A stretch of 64,000 bases of DNA from Exophiala sp. HKRS030 (taxonomy: Eukaryota > Ascomycota > Eurotiomycetes > Chaetothyriales > Herpotrichiellaceae). The position numbers and the translations under genes are program-made. The notes under the pieces are model-generated. The model was not told the DNA's origin, did no database searches, and was given only the letters and a program-made list of their open reading frames with translations. Shown here piece by piece: positions 56,661 through 64,000 of the stretch (positions within the stretch are counted from its first letter, which is position 1; each line of letters starts with the position of its first letter). The stretch spans positions 1,739,665-1,803,664 of the forward strand of contig JAHWDD010000003.1 of NCBI GenBank assembly GCA_023897205.1, written 5' to 3'.

Positions 56661-58766
56661 CTACTCGTCGTCCAGGATCAACTTTGTGATCTTGCCCACG
56701 GCGATGGTCTGACCTTGGTCACGGAGGGTGAACCGACCGAGCTGCGGGTAGTCCTCGAACCGCTCCACGCAGATGCGACCGGCGCCGCTGGTGACCTGCA
56801 GGCGGGCGATGATGTTCTGACCCTTTGCCGCGAACGGAGGGGGCTTCTTGCTCTTGCGACCCGTCCTCGGCTCCAACTTGTGCAACAGCGCCGCGAACGT
56901 GACCTCTTCCGTGGCCGCGTGGACGTGCAGCACGCAGTTGAAGCCGGCCGAGAGGATCGACTTGAGCTCGACAATGTTGATCTGCGCCTCGAACTCGCGC
57001 ACGCAGTGCACGAGTCGTTTCGGCGAGCACAGCACGAAGCCGGGCAGGATGTCTTCTTCTTCGATACCACGGAGTCGCATGCGCACTTGGTCACCGCACG
57101 CCGCGTGGGGGATTTCTTCTTCCGTCTCGCCGTACAAGGCGGCGATGCCTACCTCTTCCTTGTTCGGCATCATTATGTAGTTGGCCGACTTTTGAATCAC
57201 GCCGGCCTCGACACGGCCTTCGACCATGGTGCCCATGTCTCTGTATTTGGCGCCGATGGGCATCATGAACGGCGCGTTGAGGTTGCGTTGGATCTTCGCC
57301 ATGCCATCAAGGAACTCGAGGAGAGAGGGGCCAGTGTACCAGCCGGCCAGGTTCTTCGGGATTCTGTCCTTGACGCCCATGCCGGTCTGCGCCGAGATAG
57401 GCATAAAGGTCGATTCGAGACCCATTCGCTTCTTGAGGTATGGCTTGAGCTTGCCGACGATCTCGTCGTAGCGTTCCTTCGACCACTCTACGGTAATATC
57501 GTCCATCTTGTTCACGGCCACGACTAGTTCCTTTGCGCCGGTTGTCTTGATCAGCATAGCGTGTTCTTGTGTCTGACCACCCTTCTCGAAACCAGTCTCA
57601 AATTCACCCTTTCGTGCCGAAATGACAAGAATGGCGACATCGGCTTGAGCGGCACCGCTCAGCATGTTTGGTACATATGTTTTGTGACCGGGTGCGTCGA
57701 GGATTGTGTATCGTCGTTTCTCGGTCTCGAAAAACCCTCGTCCGACTTCGACGGTTTTACCCTTGGCTCGTTCTTCCTTGTTCAGATCGAGCACCCAGGA
57801 GATATACCAGGTTTCACGACCAGCATCTTTCGCGTCCCTCTTGTACTTGTCCAGTGTCCGCTCGTCCACCATACCAGTCTGAATGAGGACTTGACCGCCT
57901 AGGGTAGATTTTCCGGCATCAACGTGACCGATGAAGATGATGTTGACGTGTTCCTTTCCGTACATCTCTTCGAGCACAGATGCATCGACATCGGCTGTTT
58001 GTTCTGCGGCAATTTCTTCGGCATTGCGTCCCTTCTTCGAGTCCCCTGGAGTAGGGGATGACTTGCCTGAGGACGGTGTTGGAGAGGTCTTGCCTGATGC
58101 TCTTTCACCAGTCTTCTCAACAGCCTTCGCTGCGACCTTCTTCGAACCAGCTTCTGGTTTAGTATCTGCCTTGGTCTCAACTTTGGACGGAGCATCTTTG
58201 GCGGTAGGAGAGGCGGGTTTCTTCGGGGAGGCTGATGCGGAGGTAGGAACACCAATCGATAGGACTTTAGCCTTCGGAGGTGCTGCAGCAGGCTTTGGTG
58301 TGGGGGCTTTCTCAGCAGCTGGAGCAGGAGCTGGTTGAGATTGAGGTGCTGGCTTTGGTGCTGCGGCAGGTGGTGCATCTGATCGTCTGGCGATGCTTAC
58401 CGGGGCGCCCTGTCGTGGCTGAAAGCCGCCGGGGGTTTGATTATATGCAGCAAACTGTCCGTTATATTGTTGGTTGTAGCCTTGCTGTGGCTGTTGCTGT
58501 TGCTGTTGTTGATATTGGGGGTATTGATTGTTGTAGCCTTGCCCGTATTGTGCAAATTGGTTGTATCCCTGCTGTTGGCCGTAGCCATAGCTCTGATAGC
58601 CATTCTGTTGGTACTGCTGGCCCGGTTGGAAAGAGTTAGCCCCAGGCTGAAATGAAGAGGCCCCAGGCCTGAAAGCGTTGGCGTTGATGTTCATGTTTTG
58701 TGTCTGTCTTGAAAGATCCTCATCTTGCGCCGCAGCGTCTTCCCAGGAATCGAAGTTGCCCGACAT
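56661..58766 (-). CDS. sup35: Translation release factor eRF3 (Sup35)
   Basis: A GTPase partner of eRF1 that drives translation termination. The single exon from ATG 58766 gives 701 residues; the frame continues upstream but MSGNFDSW is the natural start. Residues about 35-112 are a Gln/Asn/Tyr/Gly-rich prion-like region with an imperfect SSFQPG/NSFQPG repeat. A Lys/Ala/Pro-rich middle domain runs to about 265. The EF-1-alpha-like GTPase has G1 GHVDAGKST (280-288), G3 DAPGHK (357-362) and G4 NKMD. MNINANAFRP at 25-34 fits the PAM2 pattern for poly(A)-binding-protein contact. The 3' end of the gene (56660-57250) is unusually rich in G/C-ending codons, which leaves long antisense open frames. 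Confidence 0.96.
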   Translation of the reverse strand: MSGNFDSWEDAAAQDEDLSRQTQNMNINANAFRPGASSFQPGANSFQPGQQYQQNGYQSYGYGQQQGYNQFAQYGQGYNNQYPQYQQQQQQQPQQGYNQQYNGQFAAYNQTPGGFQPRQGAPVSIARRSDAPPAAAPKPAPQSQPAPAPAAEKAPTPKPAAAPPKAKVLSIGVPTSASASPKKPASPTAKDAPSKVETKADTKPEAGSKKVAAKAVEKTGERASGKTSPTPSSGKSSPTPGDSKKGRNAEEIAAEQTADVDASVLEEMYGKEHVNIIFIGHVDAGKSTLGGQVLIQTGMVDERTLDKYKRDAKDAGRETWYISWVLDLNKEERAKGKTVEVGRGFFETEKRRYTILDAPGHKTYVPNMLSGAAQADVAILVISARKGEFETGFEKGGQTQEHAMLIKTTGAKELVVAVNKMDDITVEWSKERYDEIVGKLKPYLKKRMGLESTFMPISAQTGMGVKDRIPKNLAGWYTGPSLLEFLDGMAKIQRNLNAPFMMPIGAKYRDMGTMVEGRVEAGVIQKSANYIMMPNKEEVGIAALYGETEEEIPHAACGDQVRMRLRGIEEEDILPGFVLCSPKRLVHCVREFEAQINIVELKSILSAGFNCVLHVHAATEEVTFAALLHKLEPRTGRKSKKPPPFAAKGQNIIARLQVTSGAGRICVERFEDYPQLGRFTLRDQGQTIAVGKITKLILDDE

Positions 58767-59217
58767 TTTGAGAGTGGTGGAGTGTCGATTGACTGAGCAG
58801 CGTTGAGACGCAAATTCTAGGGTCCTCGTACGGACAATCTCACGATCCAGTAGTGAGTGAGTCAGTGAGGGAAATCGTTGGCTTGTCGAGTTGGGCCTCA
58901 ATCGACTGATGGGCGCAGCAATGGACATTGGAGGGGCCCGAGTTTTTGAACTTTGCCAAGGTTTGGCCGAACTGCTCCCCCCCAATTAGGAAACCAGGTG
59001 ATGCCGCCTTGCTCACCACCAACTCGCAAATCCTGGCGGGACACCAAAGGTCACCTAGACGATACCAGTCTATCTGGTTCTTCCCTATCGATTGCCCTCT
59101 ACAAAGGCTTACAACGTTGAGCCAAACTCCCTGCTTGGAACAACCATCTAATCTCTACCGATCACATATTACCAGTTGCCTAGACTTGCACCCCAGGATG
59201 CCCATGGCCGTTGAAGC
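58767..59217. other. Divergent region between eRF3 and second regulator
   Basis: About 450 bp holding both promoters. An open frame runs upstream of the eRF3 ATG to 58985 but lacks family similarity. Confidence 0.5.
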
Positions 59218-61318
59218 ATGCCCAATCTCAGCTCGCGGCCGAAGAAAACAAGCATAACCCGCACCCGCAATGGATGCCACAATTGCCGTCGACGGCGAGT
59301 GAAGGTGAGTATGTCAATTCCAAATCTGATGTACCTGCTATCTCTCATGGTACTCTTCTTACCGTAAGCAGTGTGATCAAAGGCGACCGCATTGCAATGC
59401 TTGCGTTAGACTGGCCCTTGATTGTGAAGGATACAATACTCGACCGAGGTTCCAATTCCACGCTCAGACGGGCAAGCCTGTCGAACAGACCGTCAGGTTT
59501 GCGGAATGGGGCCCTATCTATGTTCCTGGCTCGAGGTCAGGTGGAAGCCCGCCCTCGAAGACGAGAACACCGACGCATGCCGCCTCGCCAGTACTATCTT
59601 CCGTTTTCTTTACCCCTTATCCAGATATTGTTGTCAACGCTCCATCAACCCCGGAGACCTTTGAGAATAGTGCTGAAATCGAATGCTTCAGGCTCAAAGG
59701 CATTGCTTCTGTCTTCAATTGTGCTTCGGCCACCCTTTATGACAAGGAGCCGTCGTGCGTTGGTGAGAAGTCTTATCTCTTGGACCTAGCTCATCCCACC
59801 ACCTTGTTTCCAACCTCACTCGCATCGAATAATTCGAAATGCATGGACGAGATCTACTGGCATCATTGGCGAACGAGAGTTGTCGAGTTCTTGCCCCAAG
59901 TATTCGACCATATCACTGCTACGCCACCGCAATTTATTCCTCTCAAGAACGTCTTACTAGCTGTCTCCAGCATACACTTTGCTCGGTCGGTGTCATCAGC
60001 TGTTGGTGAACCCGGATTACAGCCACGCAGAGAAGCCTTCATGAAGAACGAACACCGCCTTCGCAGCTTGAACTATTACAGTACCGCCATGAGACTTTTG
60101 GCGGATGTGATGCCTACAGCATCAGCCGATCAAGCACAGGATGTATTTGCCACTTTACTATTGTTTCATTTCGTTGAACTAGACATTGGGTCCTTCTCCG
60201 GAGTCCTCACTCACATGGATGGGATGGACAAAGTGCTTCCTTTCTTTCGAGACCAGCTAACTTCAACGCAACTGGGCAAGAGACTTCTTTCCACGTGGCT
60301 GACATGCCGATCGCTTGTTGTGAATCGAAGGATCTCCCTTGCTTTTGCTGACGCAAGGCACGAGGTACCATCACTCTGGAGGTTGAGGACAGTGGATGCC
60401 GTGGAAGATACCCTGACTGCCCTCCACACAACGAGTGATACAATCATCATGATTCTCTGCGAGGGAATAGAGCTCTCACGCAAGATCATCCTAGATTTTG
60501 CCGTCTGTCGGGATATAGCATTCGCCCAAGAAGGGAACCGACATCCAAATTTCTGCTCAATGCTGAAACATGCAGGGCTACCAATGTCAAGAAGCGGGGT
60601 CTCGCAGCCTGAGTTGGCTGCCATCAGCGAGGCCTACCAGAACTCTTTGTCCGACCAGAGAGGAAGGCTAGAACACTGGTACTCACAGCTCGATGATGCC
60701 GAGCTCCCCATCGCCTGTTCCCCTTCTCGCCCACAGCACTCAAGGACGATCGGTGGCGCTCTTCTTGTCCCGGCCTTGAAACTACGCACGCACAACTCGG
60801 CCATGGATTATGCATATTACGCGGCTGCCCGGCTGCTCTGCTCGACCGACTTCTGGGAAAGAATTGTAGATGATCAAACTTCAGCAACGACCTCCCTACC
60901 CTCGATTACCGAATGGGAACTGCTCATCCTACGTATAGCAGCAGGTCTTTCCTTCCAAGACTGCGACCCAACGTCGAAGTCTTCCGCAATCGGGATTGGC
61001 TCCCTCCTCGGTTTTTGTGCTGGTTGGTGTCCTGACCGGGCTGTGGGAAACTGGGTGGAGAGTTACATCCGGCGTCTTGACAATTTTGGCATAGAGATTG
61101 ATGGAACTTTTCCGAATTCAATTGTTCTAAGGAATTTGCAAGAGGTTATCGCCATGAAACAACAAAGCCGAGATTGCTACATCCTTAGTCTCCTAGAGCC
61201 CACGAATTTGGATCGAGATGAGATTTACAGACCTGGAGCACACTTTGGAGTCGCAATGTGTGGAAAGGATTGGAACACAGGTCTTCTGTGGAACTCGGTG
61301 TTAGTCCTCTCTCTTTAA
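59218..61318 (+). CDS. Zn(II)2Cys6 transcription factor
   Basis: A nuclear fungal-type regulator. Exon 1 (59218-59304) encodes MPNLSSRPKKTSITRTRN then CHNCRRRRVK. Exon 2 (59372-61318) supplies CDQRRPHCNACVRLALDC, so the 67-bp intron sits just before the third zinc cysteine and splicing makes a perfect C-X2-C-X6-C-X6-C-X2-C-X6-C cluster. The total is 677 residues. Basic residues precede the cluster, as usual. The body (LLDLAHPTTLFPTSLAS onward) is of the Fungal_trans_2 kind, rich in helices. The acceptor GCAG at 59368-59371 was preferred over the nearer AAG because it gives six residues between cysteines 2 and 3. The stop codon is only 28 bp from that of the convergent S9 peptidase. Target genes are unknown. 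Confidence 0.85.
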
Positions 61319-61346
61319 AGAGAGACAAAACCTTGGACAATTCTCT

Positions 61347-63509
61347 CTAGGTGGGCCTCAGCAGCGTCTTGCTCCACCAGGCAACTTCCTCTGCCTTTTG
61401 GCTGATCAGGGTGTGGGCTTTGATGAAGCCATGTCCTTCTCCTTCGTATATGACAACCTTGACCAGGTCTTCCGGAACCATGGAATTGTCCCTCTCTCTT
61501 ATAGCCTCCTTGATGGCACTTTCCATCATCTCCGCCTGGTCAGGCGGCACAACTATGTCCTCCCTACCTTGCAGGAGCAATACAGGTGCCTTGATCTGCT
61601 GAGCGTGGTATAGCGGGCTGCGCTCCTGATAAAGACGTTCCTTCTCTTCTGCACTCACTGGAGACCGGGGGAGCAGTAGTCCTTCGAGATATCGCGATTC
61701 GAACTTGTGAGTTGTCTTTTCCAATGTCTGCAAACAACAGACCCCAAATAACGAGATGCCACCTGCCCATACTTCAGGATATTCCGTCATGCATCGTAAA
61801 ACAGCATATCCTCCGGCACTGCCACCTCGAATGCCGACACGGGACCGGTCAATAATAGACCGTGAAGCAAGGTAGTGTACACAGCTAACCACGTCCTCGG
61901 CGTCTATGACTCCCCAATTACCCTTGAGAAGCTCGCGGTACTCTCGTCCATAACCGCTCGAGCCGGCATAGTTCACATCGACCCACGCGAAGCCTCTGGT
62001 TGTCCAATATTGGATTTCCATTGACAGTGAAGCCTTGGCATCGTGGGTTGGTCCCCCGTGCACAGAAACAATCAAAGGAGGCAAAGAGCCGGCCGGAGCC
62101 TGGAAGAAGGGGGTTGTTGGCGGCCAAAAGATTGCGTGAGAGTTGCCGGTGAAAGCTGTCCCAACTCGGGGAAATGATATGAATTGTGGTTTGGAAATCC
62201 ACTCTTTGGGTGGCAACATATCCCAAGCGACGACAGTTTTCAAGCAATGAACGTCCACAAGAGAACCGGCATTAGACAATCGGTGGACTGTAAGACTCAT
62301 AGGTCCGTCTTCGCTGCTGACTATTGCGACGAACTCGGTCCCAGAGATGCGGTGGAGAGCATCAGTCTGGAAGCCTGGGCTGGTGTAACTGGAATCAAGG
62401 TCACAACAGGTCTGCTGAAGCAGGTCGATGAGGCACATTCCGAATTGACCGTTAAGCATATACATGGCTACGACAAGGTTTGATGTCAAGCATGCATATG
62501 ATTTACTACAGAGTTAATAGTGTCAGCCCACAAATCTCTCCAACATCTCTTCTCTAACATACCTTCCTAGGAAGAACTCAGGCCATGCAAACTCGGCATT
62601 TTGCAATGTCGGCAGATTGATGTGCAACGTCTTATTGGTCCGTGGGTCATGACGGTATAACTGCCAGTAGCCAGTACGATCACCACAGAACAGCAGAGTA
62701 CCATCAGAATTCCAGCGAGGCTGCTGGATGCTCTCGTTGCCTTGCTTTCCCGCCACTACATATTCCTCGCTGAGGGCACCGTCGTCAAAGTTAGCAACGT
62801 GCAGTTCGGCGCTGTCCCACGGCATATTTGGGAAATTCCACTGTAACCAGCAGATTGAGGATCCATCAGGACTGAACTTTGGATGGGTATAGAAATCAGC
62901 TCCTTGTGCGAGAACAATAAACTCTTTGTTGGATATATTGATGGCGACGACCTTGTTGCTAGTGGGAGCAATTCTGTGATCCTCCTGGATGGCCAGAACC
63001 CAGTTCGGGTCCTTCAGGCTCGCGTCGAAATCGCCAAAGAACACTTTTGGATCACCTCCGATCAGCGATTCCACAACTCCAGACGCGGGGTCAACTGAGA
63101 AGACGCCGTGAGTCTTGAAATCGGTGATGATGAGTCTCCCAAGTCTCTGATCCACACTGACAGCACCACCTCCGTACCCATGGACGCAGGATCTGGCGCT
63201 CAACTCTGCGGGGAGAACATCTCGCTGAACTCCCGTAGAGAGGTCAAATTCGACAATGCAGGCTCGCCCGCTCTCTGATGGACGCATCTCGGTCAGGTAC
63301 ACCTTGCCCGTGGCTTCCTATCAAATATTAGCAAAATCGATCACTTTTGCATCGGCTACTTGAGACTCGTGTCGTCTGCCGCCCAGAACACAACCTACGT
63401 GGACGGACACCGCATCGAAACGGAGCACGGCATTTGACACGAGTTCTGGAGAGATTGGGCTGTCCCATGTCCCATACGCCGCTTCCCTGATTCGTCCTTC
63501 CGCCGCCAT
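61347..63509 (-). CDS. S9 family serine peptidase (dipeptidyl/acylaminoacyl type)
   Basis: An alpha/beta-hydrolase peptidase of the prolyl oligopeptidase family. Exons 63509-63399, 63317-62563 and 62505-61347 give 674 residues. The amino half is a WD/beta-propeller-like domain (GKVYLTEMRPSESGR..., PKFSPDGSSICWLQW, PRWNSDGTLLFCGDR). The catalytic part has HGGPT, NYAGSSGYGREYR, nucleophile Ser about 518 in RGGSAGGY, Asp about 605 in QGREDIVVP and His about 647 in EGEGHGF. No signal peptide is seen, so a cytosolic role in peptide breakdown is likely. For intron 2 the acceptor at 62506-62507 (GTAG) is the one that keeps frame and yields FFLGSKSYA. It is convergent with the neighbouring Zn2Cys6 regulator. 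Confidence 0.88.
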
Positions 63510-64000
63510 ATCGATCCGTGTCCGTGGTACAAGCCTGTGAGAGCAAGTGTCGAAGTCCCGGGAAGGCGGGAAGAGGACCTGGAACGTGACGTTGCAAGGG
63601 CGGTATTTGCGCAAGCCTTTTTATCTTTCATGATCGAGATCTCCCATAGACCATTCAATTGTGAGTCGAGAAAAATTCGCATGAGACACTGGCGTCGTCG
63701 TTCCCGCTTTCCGCATATGGCACCAGCAGCTAGCTCCTGGCAGTCTGTCTATCCGAGGACAACCGCTCGCTCCTCCTTCTCCTCTACCACTATCGCAAAG
63801 TCGGTACCAAGAACACTCCCTAGGCTAGTTTACGCCCTGTTCAGTTATCTTGTACATTCGAAAACTGCTGACCCTTTGCACAACAAGAGCACCACGGCTA
63901 GAATCACTCGTGGAATTTGTGGGGGAGAATGGACAACAATGGATCCTCAAAACACGTCCGGCTGTTTCGGTTTGCCTCGGTTGCTACACCGCTCGAGATA
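63510..64000. other. Upstream region of the S9 peptidase, window edge
   Basis: About 490 bp. Short minus-strand frames overlap the S9 start and are judged to be leader or shadow. An ATG near 63931 opens a plus-strand frame to the window end, too short to assess. Confidence 0.4.

Noticed and set aside
56715..57527. 270-codon plus-strand frame antisense to eRF3
   Set aside because: It lies wholly opposite a highly conserved GTPase and reflects its codon bias.

Overview
This window is nuclear DNA of a filamentous ascomycete (Pezizomycotina). The evidence is about twenty protein genes on both strands, most interrupted by 48-80 bp introns with fungal splice signals (GTAAGT/GTGAGT-type donors, CTAAC/CTGAC branch points, CAG/TAG acceptors), and the presence of PRM1, Rax2, PtaB and two Zn(II)2Cys6 regulators. 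A class such as Eurotiomycetes is possible, but the sequence alone does not prove it. No transposon, rRNA, CRISPR array or secondary-metabolite core gene was recognised, and no tRNA gene could be supported. Many CDS coordinates below span introns; exon borders worked out from splice signals and reading frame are given in each entry.

Layout, left part (0-24 kb): the 3' exon of a pyruvate decarboxylase; a small orphan ORF; the membrane-fusion protein PRM1; a three-KH RNA-binding protein; an uncharacterised Cys/His-rich protein; xanthine dehydrogenase with a textbook UaY-type site and GATA sites upstream; a SNF2-family ATPase tail-to-tail with it; a DsbA-like oxidoreductase; mitochondrial ribosomal protein bL28m; and RVB1, whose 5' end faces that of bL28m.

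Middle (24-39 kb): the LIM-binding co-regulator PtaB behind a long leader; nicotinamide riboside kinase facing a PTS1-bearing hotdog thioesterase across a 130-nt pure pyrimidine tract; the polarity marker Rax2; and the DNA-repair glycosylase OGG1.

Right part (39-64 kb): a nine-exon APC permease divergent from a Zn2Cys6 regulator whose zinc cluster is split by a 14-nt exon; an M20 peptidase; a secreted S28 prolyl peptidase; a short-chain dehydrogenase; splicing factor U2AF large subunit; translation release factor eRF3 with a prion-like amino end; a second Zn2Cys6 regulator; and an S9 peptidase only 28 bp tail-to-tail from that regulator.

Most genes are housekeeping, and neighbours are mostly unrelated in function. 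The one grouping that may be more than chance is the 39.7-63.5 kb stretch, with three peptidases, a permease and two pathway-type regulators, which would suit peptide/amino-acid use. I see no clearly new multi-gene system. The best leads are the purine-regulation sites, the microexon, the splice-made PCNA-binding-like motif in the SNF2 protein, and the uncharacterised Cys/His-rich protein.
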